Source of the DNA: CAVSUR01 sp052143655
GTDB lineage: Bacteria; Actinomycetota; Actinomycetes; Streptosporangiales; Streptosporangiaceae
Reading direction: 5' to 3'
NCBI GenBank assembly: GCA_052143655.1
Contig: JBKQSL010000370.1
Location: 1 to 14,637 of the forward strand
DNA: 14,637 nucleotides
Shown: piece after piece, positions 8,401-14,637 of the stretch
How the letters are laid out: the number at the start of each line of letters is the position of its first letter
How positions within the stretch are numbered: the stretch's first letter is position 1
Notes under the pieces: generated by a model
Told to the model about the DNA's origin: nothing
The model's input: only the letters and a program-made list of their open reading frames with translations
Database searches by the model: none
Program-made: the position numbers and the translations under genes

Positions 8401-8544
8401 GGCGGGCTCAGCACCGAGGAGATCGTGCGCGGCTTCCATCGGTCGGCTGGCGTGCTGGCTTGGCTCCTCCCGCAACCCAGGAAGCCCGGCGGATTGACAG
8501 TACGGTGCCAGTTCACCTGGCAGCGCCTGGATGAACTGCAGTAG
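8401..8544 (+). pseudogene. ECF sigma factor-like scrap next to the YCII remnant
   Basis: A third frame reads GGLSTEEIVRGF at 8401-8436, matching the start of the region-4 helix-turn-helix of the ECF sigma factors usually encoded beside YCII genes (GGLTTAEIARAFLVPE in type). Homology fades after that, though EARRIDSTVPVHLA in another frame could be the following segment. The gene order YCII then sigma supports the call; the match is short, so this is inference. Nothing further is seen up to 8585. Confidence 0.4.
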
Positions 8545-8585
8545 GGGACGCTCAGGCGCGGCGCAGGATCTCGTGATGGCGGATC

Positions 8586-8966
8586 TCAGATCAACTCGAT
8601 GGACACGTCCGCCGCATGCCCCGCTAGCGCCTGCAGGTCCGCAAGGTCTCCGGTGAGGACTGTGCCGCCCGGCTCGGCAGTCGCAGTGACCAGGGCGTCC
8701 ACGGCCGACCCCTTTCGCGCGCGGGTTCGCAGCCAGGCGGCGCGGCGGGCGAGCGGGAGGGGCACGGTCTCCGCTATGTGACACGCGCGCAGGAAGCGGT
8801 GCTGCGCTGCATCTCGTGATCCGTCTCCGGTGAGGCTTTCGACGAGCACCATGGACGGGACGACTGGCGGCCAGAGGCCTTCAGCGCGGAAGGCTGCGAT
8901 CAGCGCAGCCGCCCGGCACGAGCGTTCGGCCAGCCGGGTGACAGCGCCGGAATCCAGGACCAGCAC
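8586..8966 (-). CDS. vapC: VapC-like PIN-domain toxin (ribonuclease)
   Basis: A 126-residue PIN-domain protein, the toxin of a type II module, expected to cleave RNA with Mg2+. The four acidic active-site residues are in place: Asp5 (LDSGA), Glu43 (LVESLTG), Asp90 (SAVDALV) and Asp107 (VLTGDLADL). Length is normal for VapC. The GTG start at 8966 has GGGAGG 4 nt upstream and lies 15 bp after the antitoxin stop, so the two are co-transcribed. The catalytic set is complete, so the toxin is probably functional. RNA target unknown. Confidence 0.92.
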   Translation of the reverse strand: MLVLDSGAVTRLAERSCRAAALIAAFRAEGLWPPVVPSMVLVESLTGDGSRDAAQHRFLRACHIAETVPLPLARRAAWLRTRARKGSAVDALVTATAEPGGTVLTGDLADLQALAGHAADVSIELI

Positions 8967-8981
8967 CAGGCCTCCCGCGCC

Positions 8982-9230
8982 TCAGCTGGCCTGCGATGTC
9001 CGACGGGAGGCGATCCGGCGCGCGATGGCCTCGGCGCGCGCCCGCTCCTCCCTTGACGGCTCCCCGACATCGGCAAGAAGCCCGGCCAGGTAGGCGTCGG
9101 TCTCGCCGAGCAGGTCCTGGCGGCGGACCTCGGCGCGGACAGCTTCCTGGAGCAGTTCGGACGCTGGCAAGCGCCGTGTCTTCACCTGCTCGTAGAGATC
9201 GTCGGGGAGATAGACCTGCATCCGTGGCAT
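8982..9230 (-). CDS. vapB: VapB-like ribbon-helix-helix antitoxin
   Basis: An 82-residue antitoxin immediately upstream of the PIN toxin. The N-terminal MQVYLPDDLYEQVKTRRLPASELLQEAVRAEV has the strand-helix-helix pattern of an RHH DNA-binding domain, which would bind the module's own promoter; the charged C-terminal tail (EERARAEAIARRIASRR) would wrap the toxin. ATG at 9230 and ATG at 9221 are both possible; the first gives MPRMQV and has AGG a few bases upstream. The two genes form a standard antitoxin-first operon. Confidence 0.9.
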   Translation of the reverse strand: MPRMQVYLPDDLYEQVKTRRLPASELLQEAVRAEVRRQDLLGETDAYLAGLLADVGEPSREERARAEAIARRIASRRTSQAS

Positions 9231-9236
9231 ACGCCT

Positions 9237-9256
9237 AACTATACACACTAGACGAC
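9237..9256 (-). promoter_or_regulatory. Possible vapBC promoter and operator
   Basis: Just upstream of the antitoxin start the minus strand reads CTAGTGTGTATAGTTAG, an AT-rich patch with a -10-like TATAGT at 9237-9242 and a weak CTA...TAG symmetry that the RHH protein could bind. No good -35 is seen. A start site here would leave a very short leader. Confidence 0.35.
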
Positions 9257-9345
9257 ATCTTGGTCGCGACGCGGGACACGCGAGCCCGCCGCGACATCGG
9301 GTGGTCGCAGCGACGCGGTCGTGCCGGGGAAGGAGCGGAGCGGTC

Positions 9346-9567
9346 GTGAGCGTCGAGCACAGTCCGGATGTGCGGGTGCTGGAGGATCCGTTGACGAACA
9401 AGGGCACCGCGTTCACCGAAGAGGAGCGCTCGGAATTGGGCTTACGTGGCCTGCTGCCAGCCGTGGTGGAGACGCTGGAGCAGCAGGCGCGCCGCACCAG
9501 GCCATCCACCGCACCCGACCCCGCTACCAGTCCTGACCGGCTGACGTTAGCAAGCTGTCGGCGGTGA
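9346..9567 (+). pseudogene. N-terminal stump of a NAD-dependent malic enzyme
   Basis: From the GTG at 9346 the frame reads LEDPLTNKGTAFTEEERSE then LGLRGLLPAVVETLEQQARR (to about 9498). This is the highly conserved beginning of NAD-malic enzymes (MaeA/SfcA: LNKGTAFTEEERR-LGL-GLLP---ETLE-Q). After ARRT the expected tyrosine-containing segment is lost and the frame runs out 23 codons later; the remaining 500 or so residues of the enzyme are absent. An AAGGAG lies about 10 nt before the GTG, so the stump may still be translated. Confidence 0.8.
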
Positions 9568-9656
9568 GCTCCCATGCGGCGGCCGCTCATGCCGACCGCC
9601 CGGCTCTCCGCCTGGTCTGCTGGGCGAGGCTGGCCGCGGCACTGAAGACCTTGCGC

Positions 9657-9685
9657 TTGACAAATCAAGCAATGCTAAATATAGT
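9657..9685 (+). promoter_or_regulatory. Consensus sigma-70-type promoter for the phasin-like gene
   Basis: A perfect TTGACA (9657-9662), a 17-bp spacer, and TATAGT (9680-9685) sit 29 bp before the ATG at 9715, in a markedly AT-rich patch of an otherwise GC-rich window. This predicts strong housekeeping-sigma transcription starting near 9692, with a leader of about 20 nt that holds the GAGGAGA ribosome binding site. Confidence 0.85.
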
Positions 9686-9714
9686 TAGCAACATACAGAT
9701 CCTGAGGAGAAGCC

Positions 9715-10029
9715 ATGACAGAAGCCCGCACCATGGGCCGCGAACTGCAGGACGAAGTCCTGAGCACGGTCCGCAATAGCCAGAACGCAGTCGTCGAGGC
9801 GATCCAGGCCTGGACCAGCAAGGTCCAGTCGATCACTCCAGAGCTGACCATGCCGTTTGCTGACAAGATGCCCAAGCCGCACCAGCTCGTCGCGGACGCC
9901 TACGACTTCGCTGAGCGCATGCTGGCCAGCCAGCGGAAGTTCGCCGAGGATGTCCTGAAGGCGACTGCGCCGTGGACGGGCGCCAAGAACGACGCCCCGG
10001 CCAAGAGCAATGGGGCCGTAGCTAAGTAG
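9715..10029 (+). CDS. Small amphipathic helical protein, phasin-like
   Basis: A 104-residue soluble protein with no signal peptide or membrane segment. It looks like two or three long amphipathic helices: about 5-40 (LQDEVLSTVRNSQNAVVEAI) and 55-85 (HQLVADAYDFAERMLASQRK), joined by a Pro-containing turn, with a Lys/Ala-rich tail (KNDAPAKSNGAVAK). This pattern, and the AYDFAERMLASQRKF stretch, resemble phasins (polyhydroxyalkanoate granule proteins) and the helical part of heparin-binding haemagglutinin-type proteins, both surface-coating helical families. No PHA genes are nearby, so this is a shape-based suggestion. GAGGAGA 4 nt before ATG, a consensus promoter and a hairpin after the stop mark it as a well-expressed single gene. 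Its codons are less GC-extreme than its neighbours'. Confidence 0.85.
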   Translation: MTEARTMGRELQDEVLSTVRNSQNAVVEAIQAWTSKVQSITPELTMPFADKMPKPHQLVADAYDFAERMLASQRKFAEDVLKATAPWTGAKNDAPAKSNGAVAK

Positions 10030-10036
10030 CCCTCAG

Positions 10037-10070
10037 TCGCGCGGCGGATCCAATGCGGTTCGCCGCGCGA
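10037..10070 (+). terminator. Intrinsic-type hairpin after the phasin-like gene
   Basis: A perfect 10-bp stem (TCGCGCGGCG / CGCCGCGCGA) with a 14-nt loop starts 8 bp after the TAG at 10027-10029 and is followed by TCGTTTCGCTT. GCGATCGTTT also occurs twice just downstream (10067-10076 and 10082-10091). From here to 10310 I see no gene. Confidence 0.65.
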
Positions 10071-10310
10071 TCGTTTCGCTTGCGATCGTTTACCCGCAGC
10101 CGGAGCGAGCTCGCTGATCACTCGCTCCGCGACCAAGCGATGCCTGAGCCCTATGCCTGCCAGGAGCATGATGACCCGGCCGGCATGGGGCTTACGTCAT
10201 GCGGGCGGTTCAGGAGACGGAGCAGCTTCGCCACCGCAGCGAGGGGCCGCGTGCTCGTCGCCGCCGGATCCCGTTCCCGCCCATGCGGGTCGGTCCGCTG
10301 CGCCCGATGG

Positions 10311-10752
10311 CTACCCTGGCGGACGCTGCGGTTCCTCATATCCCGTGAGGACGTCGTCTGACAGTTGTGGCCAGGCCTGCGCTGCCCAGGGGCCGAAGTC
10401 GCGGTCTGCGAGGCCGGCCCAGGCGATGCCAGCGTCCGGGTCTACCCAGATGAAGCTGCCGGAGCGGCCGTAGTGGCCGAACGTCACGGGCGAGTTCCTT
10501 GGTCCGGGGTCCAGTGTGGTGCCTTGCTGTCGCGGATCTCGAATCCCAGTCCCCAGTCGCAGCGCGGCTGACGGCCGTAACCAGGCAGGCCGGGAAGGCT
10601 GTCCGGGTCACCTCGGCCAGCAGCTGCGCGTCGATGAGCGACGGGATGAGCAGCTCTGTCGCCAGCGTCATGAGGTCGCTGAGCGGCCCGGCGGCACCCG
10701 AGGCCGGGGATCCGCTGAGGCGGATGTGCGGTAGTCCCGGTGGCGGGCAGAT
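10311..10752 (-). pseudogene. C-terminal part of a serine beta-lactamase-family hydrolase, two frameshifts
   Basis: Three minus-strand frames join into one recognisable stretch: PPPGLPHIRLSGSPASGAAG onward to LIDAQLLAEVTRTAFP (10752 to about 10595), then LPGYGRQPRCDWGLGFEIRD and KAPHWTP (to about 10495), then VTFGHYGRSGSFIWVDPDAG and DRDFGPWAAQAWPQL to the stop at 10311. This is the C-terminal region of class C beta-lactamase/esterase-like serine hydrolases, including the HxGxSG-like motif HYGRSG. The N-terminal half with the Ser-x-x-Lys nucleophile is absent. A deletion plus two frameshifts make it non-functional; sequencing error could explain the shifts but not the missing half. Confidence 0.82.
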
Positions 10753-10807
10753 CTCGTCGGCCGGTCACGGACCTGAAGTGCCTGCGTTTATGGGCAACCG
10801 GACCGAA

Positions 10808-10981
10808 TTACCTAGCCTGGAGCTTCGCGGGCCGCCGCCGCATCCGCAGGGCGCCCAGGAGAAGGGCACCCAGCAATACGACGATGCCGATGATTAGCAG
10901 GTATAGCAGGCCCTTGACAACAACGCCCACGATGCCCAGCGCGATCGCCACGATCACCAGCAGGAGAAACAGGGCGATCAA
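10808..10981 (-). CDS. 57-residue two-helix membrane protein
   Basis: A short minus-strand gene from TTG at 10981, with GGAGG 7 nt upstream, to TAA at 10808-10810. The product is almost entirely hydrophobic, with two predicted membrane helices at about 2-22 and 25-45, separated by a single lysine and glycine, and a basic tail (RMRRRPAKLQAR) that would lie in the cytoplasm. Codons end mostly in G or C. Similar tiny two-helix proteins of unknown role are common in actinobacteria. It starts 29 bp after the PRC-barrel gene on the same strand, so the two probably share a transcript. Confidence 0.75.
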   Translation of the reverse strand: MIALFLLLVIVAIALGIVGVVVKGLLYLLIIGIVVLLGALLLGALRMRRRPAKLQAR

Positions 10982-11010
10982 CGGACCCCTCCGCTCAGTT
11001 GGGCTGCTGC

Positions 11011-11367
11011 TCAGCGGCGGGCCAGCCGCCGCTCGCCGCCGCCGCCGCGCTCGTATGCCAGGCCGTAATGCTTGAAGATCGCCTCTTCGTCGCCTGCCGG
11101 CAACTCGCCATCGGTGCCGATCGACGGGGCATCCTTCACTTGTCTCCTGTCGTAAGAGATCTTGAGGTATCCCGGACCCACGGTCGCCCGGTCAAGAGGC
11201 ACGAAGACGAGCCGGTGCCGGGTCGGCATTCCAACCTTGACCGTGCCGAACGACGGCAGGTCGGTGGCCGTGTCTACGTAGACGGCCTCCAGTTCGCCGA
11301 TCTTGTGACCCTCGGCGTCAACCACGTCGTGGCCACGCCATTCCCGGATGTTGGCAGCCTCGAACAC
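11011..11367 (-). CDS. PRC-barrel domain protein
   Basis: A 118-residue protein whose first 80 or so residues form a PRC-barrel: WRGHDVVDAEGHKIGELEAV, a strand pair VYVDTATDLPSF and WA-type core VFVPLDRATV. PRC-barrels occur in photosynthetic reaction centre H subunits, in RimM and in many stress-related soil-bacterial proteins, usually as protein- or RNA-binding modules. Here the role is unknown. The C-terminal part (GTDGELPAGDEEAIFKHYGL) is the usual actinobacterial extension. GTG at 11367 is preceded by a repeated GGAAGG. It heads a probable two-gene operon with the tiny membrane protein. No signal peptide, so it is expected in the cytoplasm or at the inner face of the membrane. Confidence 0.88.
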   Translation of the reverse strand: MFEAANIREWRGHDVVDAEGHKIGELEAVYVDTATDLPSFGTVKVGMPTRHRLVFVPLDRATVGPGYLKISYDRRQVKDAPSIGTDGELPAGDEEAIFKHYGLAYERGGGGERRLARR

Positions 11368-11661
11368 GCCTGCCTTCCTTCCTGGCGTCCTCTATGGCCT
11401 GTCCCATGGAAGGAACCGCAGACACCCTTGCCGGTTCACCATAGGTGTGCCTGACCCCTGTCGTGGCTGTCTCGCACGGCTTGCCCGCCCAGTCATCTCA
11501 CCCCGTCTGGCGGTACCAGCATAGAATCTGTTCCCTCTGACAGGGAGTGCCAGCGGCCGCTGATCGCCGAGTCCTTATCGGCCATGGCATCGGCACCTAG
11601 GCCAATCTCGATCGTGGCAGCGGCTGGTACCGTCCGCTGCCTGACTTGCGTAGCGCTCCCT
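11368..11661. other. Intergenic stretch without a recognisable gene
   Basis: About 290 bp upstream of the PRC-barrel gene and downstream of the recombinase debris. It is less GC-rich than the window average, has several stops in all frames, and contains an 8-bp hairpin TGCGTAGC / GCTACGCA (11647-11654 with 11662-11669) that abuts the 19-bp duplication. The promoter of the PRC-barrel gene must lie here, but no clear -35/-10 pair was found. Confidence 0.5.
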
Positions 11662-11699
11662 GCTACGCAGTGCGTGGTCGGCTACGCAGTGCGTGGTCG
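11662..11699. repeat. Exact 19-bp tandem duplication at the end of the recombinase debris
   Basis: GCTACGCAGTGCGTGGTCG occurs twice head to tail (11662-11680 and 11681-11699). The duplication lies exactly where the third recombinase fragment (GRRDHAL) breaks off, so it may mark an insertion, excision or repair scar. Confidence 0.9.
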
Positions 11700-11836
11700 C
11701 GGCGGCCGTGCCAGGTGGTCCGGTCGGGGGCGGCGAGCAGGGCGTCGGTTTCCTCCGGGGTGAGGTAGCTGACGCTGGCCCGGTCGCGCCGGCCGGGCGG
11801 GATGGCCAGGACCTGGCTGATCACGGCGGCGTGCTC
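11663..11836 (-). pseudogene. Tyrosine recombinase fragment (internal part, second enzyme)
   Basis: The minus-strand frame from about 11836 reads PEHAAVISQVLAIPPGRRDR, then SYLTPEETDALLAAPDRTTW and HGRRDHAL. This is the junction between the SAM-like N-terminal domain and the catalytic domain of a tandem-type tyrosine integrase (pattern ISQVLAIP-KR-DR---FLT--E--ALLAAPD--TW-GRRDHAL). The catalytic domain that should follow is gone; the frame ends in the 19-bp duplication. The upstream N-terminal domain is also missing. Confidence 0.75.
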
Positions 11837-12259
11837 GGGGCGCGCTGCCCGGGCGGGGCCTGGATGCCCGCCGCCGCGACGACCGCGGCGAACGTGTGCT
11901 GGATGCTGCCCCGTCCAGCGGCCCGCCGCGGCTGTTCACCAGGAACGTGCCGCCTCCGGCTCGGGGAATGCCCGGTTCCGGGCCTGCTGGTAGGCGCGCA
12001 GCGCGGTGATCGCGGTCGGGTGCAGGAAGACCTGCCGGGACTTGCCGAACTTGGAGTCGGGTATGACGAGCGTCCCCGTTTCCAGGTCGATGTCGTCCCG
12101 GCCGAGGCGGCAGGCCTCGCCCTGGCGCATGCCGGTCAGGCGCAGCACTTCCACCATGGCCCAGGTCCAGAACGCGCGGTGTTCTTCGAAGGTGAGGTCC
12201 CGGCGGTTGCCGGCGGCCGGGTCTTCGGCCCAGATCCGGCCGGTCGTGGTGGTCTTCAT
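11821..12259 (-). pseudogene. Chimeric, frameshifted tyrosine recombinase remnant
   Basis: From the ATG at 12259 the frame reads GRIWAEDPAAGN and RRDLTFEEHRAFWTWAMVEV, typical of one large actinobacterial integrase type, up to LRLTG. At the catalytic-arginine motif (LTGMRQGE, about 12130) it turns into a different type: RDDIDLETGTLVIPDSKFGK then SRQVFLHPTAITALRAYQQA, with the beta-hairpin lysine in SKFGKSR. After PEPEA a shift leads to GTFLVNSRGGPLD and another to SIQHTFAAVVAAAGIQ, still following a recombinase, before TGA at 11821-11823. The HxLRH and Tyr nucleophile region is absent, so no active enzyme can be made. The upstream extension to 12385 adds residues without clear homology. Confidence 0.78.
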
Positions 12260-12424
12260 CACGGCCCGGCGCAGCGTCTGCCCGCTGGCAGTAACAGCGA
12301 GCCGAAGCGGTCTTCTGTCGCCGATCCCAAGCCACAGCCGCGACTTTGCCGACCCCCTGGGGGAACCCCGGACTTCCGCGTGCATTTCCAGTGTTGCCTG
12401 CCGAGATGTTCGAAGACAGGCCCA

Positions 12425-14143
12425 TCAGGCACCCGATATCCGGGTTGGCCCCTCCTCGGCGTGGAACGCCTCGAGTGCCTCGCCGGGAGTGTCGTAGCAG
12501 GCACCGGGCCCGAGGGCCGCGATGATGCCGTAGCGGTCAAGCTGCTTGTGCACCGGGCCGACGAGGGTGCTGATGGCGAAGCGGATGTGCTGCCTGTGGA
12601 GGTGCTCGATGATGCGGGTGAGGACCGCCGCCGCGGTGTAGTCGACATCGCCGATGGCCGCGCCATCGAGAACCAGCCACCGCAGCGGGCCGCCCTGCGC
12701 GGCGAGGATTGTGACATCGTCGATGAGGCGCGAGGCGTTGGCGTAGTAGAGGCTGGTGCCGAACCGGTAGACCACCAGCCCCTCCTCGGTGCGCGCGCCG
12801 GGCAGGACCGGCGCAGGCTGCCAGTGCCCGGCCGGTGACTTCACTAGCACGCTGTTGACCGGGCGGTAGCTGTGGCGCAGGTGGTCGATGATCGAGGCGA
12901 CCACTGCAAGAACGATGCCTTCCTCGACTCCCAGGGCCACGACCGCGGCAGTCGTCAGCAGGGCAATGCCGAATTCGTGGCGCCGGCAGGCCAGAATGCG
13001 CTGCATCCCGCTGACGTCGATGAGCTCGATGGCGATGAGGAAGACCACCGCAGCCAGGGCGGCGTCCGGCAGGTAGGAGAGGGGCCCGGTGAGCAAGAGC
13101 AGCACGATGAGGACCATCGCGGCGGTCGTGAGCTGGGCCAGCTGGCTGCGCCCGCCCGCACTGTCGACCATCTGTGTCTTGGTCGGGCTGCCGTTGACGA
13201 CGAACGTGCCGGAGAACGCGGCGGCCACGTTGGCGGCACCCAGCCCGACCAGGTCGGTGTCCTCGCTGAACGGCTCCTCGTACTTGCCGGCGTAGGCGCG
13301 CGAGGTCGCCGCGCTCTGGGCGAGGATGACCATGAACATCGACGCCGCGGCGCCGAGCAGCGCGGTGCCGTCGTGCAGGCCGAGCGCGGGCAGCCCGAGG
13401 TGCGGCAGCCCGCGCGGGACGGCTCCGACTATGGCTACGCCGCGGCTGGCCAGATCCAAGGCCCGGCTCACGCCGATCGCGATGATCACCGCTATCAGCG
13501 GCCCGGGGATTCTGCGTGTGATCCGGCGCGCGGCCAGCACGATCACGATGACGCCGATCGATACGGCCAGGTCATATCGGCTTACGTGCGGCAGCGCCTG
13601 GACGGTGTCCAATAGCTTGGTCAGGGTGCTCTTACCGGCAGCAGTTACTCCGAGCATGTTGGGGAGCTGGCCCGCCGCCACCTGGATGCCGACGCCGGTG
13701 AGGAACCCGACCAGGACGGTCCGGGACAGGAAATTCGCCAGGAACCCGAGCCTGGCCAGCCGCGCCAGCAGCAGCATCCCGCCGGCCAGCAGGGCCGCGA
13801 GCCCGGCCAGCCGGACGTACTGCTGCGATCCGGCTACCGCGAGCCCGGTCAGCGTCGCGGCGAGTATCGCCGCGGTAGCGGAGTCCGCGCCGACCACGAG
13901 ATGGCGCGACGAGCCGAGGACGGCGAACACGGCCATCGGGAGCAGCAGCGTGTACAGGCCGGTCACCACCGGCATCCCGGCGATCTTCGCGTACCCGAGA
14001 ACCTCAGGGATGGCCAGAGCGGCCAGCGTCAGCCCGGCCAGCACGTCCGCGGGTGCCCGGGACCGGTCGACGGGCAGCAGCCCCTGCAGCAAGCGCGGTG
14101 CCCGCAGCCATCCCCGCTGCTGGCCACCGCGCGAAGCAGGCAC
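12425..14143 (-). CDS. SulP/SLC26-family anion transporter with STAS domain
   Basis: A 572-residue inner-membrane transporter of the SulP family, which carries sulfate, bicarbonate or organic anions, often with H+ or Na+. The membrane part (about 30-410) has the family blocks AIPEVLGYAKIAGMPVVTGL, GADSATAAILA, GFLTGVGIQ, and SGTFVVNGSPTKTQMVDSAG with SQLAQLTTA; ten or more hydrophobic segments are visible. A cytoplasmic STAS domain follows (about 445-560, including LVVYRFGTSLYYAN and WLVLDGAAIGDVDYTA). Which anion it moves cannot be read from sequence. The GTG at 14143 gives PASRGGQQRG but has only a poor ribosome binding site; a better one (GGCGGAGGG before ATGATG near 14187) is in another frame, so the exact start is uncertain. 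It stands alone, with recombinase debris downstream. Confidence 0.92.
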   Translation of the reverse strand: MPASRGGQQRGWLRAPRLLQGLLPVDRSRAPADVLAGLTLAALAIPEVLGYAKIAGMPVVTGLYTLLLPMAVFAVLGSSRHLVVGADSATAAILAATLTGLAVAGSQQYVRLAGLAALLAGGMLLLARLARLGFLANFLSRTVLVGFLTGVGIQVAAGQLPNMLGVTAAGKSTLTKLLDTVQALPHVSRYDLAVSIGVIVIVLAARRITRRIPGPLIAVIIAIGVSRALDLASRGVAIVGAVPRGLPHLGLPALGLHDGTALLGAAASMFMVILAQSAATSRAYAGKYEEPFSEDTDLVGLGAANVAAAFSGTFVVNGSPTKTQMVDSAGGRSQLAQLTTAAMVLIVLLLLTGPLSYLPDAALAAVVFLIAIELIDVSGMQRILACRRHEFGIALLTTAAVVALGVEEGIVLAVVASIIDHLRHSYRPVNSVLVKSPAGHWQPAPVLPGARTEEGLVVYRFGTSLYYANASRLIDDVTILAAQGGPLRWLVLDGAAIGDVDYTAAAVLTRIIEHLHRQHIRFAISTLVGPVHKQLDRYGIIAALGPGACYDTPGEALEAFHAEEGPTRISGA

Positions 14144-14637
14144 TGTCTCGCCCCCGCCCGTTCACCTTCGGTTTCAGATTCGTTCATCATCCCTCCGCCA
14201 GGGCATCTCATCGCGCCTCCGCGGCCTCGGGTTTGCGCCCGGCCCGGCCGGGGCCGCGCAGCAGCCAGATCGGCCTGACTGGACGAGTAAGCAATCCGAG
14301 ACGATTCTGGCTGGAACTCGGCGCTTACCCCGATGCTGCCGTCCGCTACTGGGCACGGACCATGCGCTCGCCATCACCCGGACCCCGCCGCCGCCGATAC
14401 CTCGTCCCTGCGGACCTGCATCTCCAGCGGCGCCGCGATGCCGCTGACGATCACGCGCGGGTGCCGGCTGGTGTCAGCGGTCTGCGGCCGGGTGGGCTGA
14501 GGGGTCCGGTGAGCGGCAATGCATTGCGCGTTATCCGAGTCGGCTGCCGGGTGCCGGCGGCTGCGGCCGGCCTCGCGGCTGCGCATCGGGGTGGCTGCGA
14601 CCTGCATAGTGCAGCAATACTGGCTCTGTGGATCGGT
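14144..14637. other. Upstream region of the SulP gene, no well-supported gene
   Basis: About 490 bp to the window edge. The first 60 bp hold a strong minus-strand ribosome binding site (GGAGGG) before a double ATG that reads MMNESETEGERAGARQ in a frame different from SulP. At 14374-14607 (minus) a 77-codon frame ends in HPRVIVSGIAAPLEMQVRRD, whose last part has normal GC-biased codons, but its 5' half does not look coding and no family is recognised. No clear promoter is seen. Confidence 0.4.

Noticed and set aside
12872..13615. Long plus-strand frames opposite the SulP gene
   Set aside because: Antisense shadows with no domain; the SulP frame has continuous homology and membrane helices.

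Overview
The window reads as chromosome of a very GC-rich actinobacterium, probably an uncultivated soil lineage related to Streptosporangiales (the lineage is inference). Grounds: codons end almost always in G or C, GTG starts are frequent, and the families are typical of actinobacteria: GT20 trehalose-6-phosphate synthase, an NHEJ LigD with 3'-phosphoesterase plus polymerase domains, a SulP transporter, VapBC, and a DCTPP1/MazG-like phosphohydrolase. No rRNA, tRNA or CRISPR array was recognised.

Layout. 1-252 is the 3' end of a zincin-like metallopeptidase, followed by a short tandem repeat (282-386). From 402 to 5444 everything clearly coding lies on the minus strand: a TIM-barrel sugar-phosphate isomerase/epimerase, OtsA, a 0.45-kb stretch with two competing small ORFs, and a PE-Pol type LigD with no conventional start codon. 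At 5729 a plus-strand amidohydrolase/decarboxylase begins, convergent with a small P-loop kinase (6812-7378, minus). A DCTPP1/MazG-like NTP pyrophosphohydrolase follows (7820-8275, plus).

From about 7.4 to 12.4 kb the sequence is a mix of small intact genes and gene debris. Intact: a VapB/VapC pair (8586-9230, minus), a short phasin-like helical protein with a textbook promoter and terminator (9657-10070), and a PRC-barrel protein followed by a 57-residue two-helix membrane protein (10808-11367, minus). Debris: one repeat of a WAVG-type propeller-like protein, a frameshifted YCII-domain remnant followed by an ECF-sigma-like scrap, the first 50 residues of a NAD-malic enzyme, the frameshifted C-terminal half of a serine beta-lactamase-like hydrolase, and a mosaic of broken tyrosine recombinases ending in a 19-bp tandem duplication. 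A SulP/STAS anion transporter (12425-14143, minus) closes the interpretable part. The last 0.5 kb holds no gene I can support well.

Functional links are loose: trehalose synthesis, DNA-end repair, nucleotide-pool cleaning and toxin-antitoxin genes fit a stress-tolerant soil organism, but no clear multi-gene pathway is visible. I do not see a convincing new system. The parts most worth a second look are the LigD start, the interleaved inverted repeats inside the LigD linker, and the cluster of gene remnants around the recombinase mosaic.
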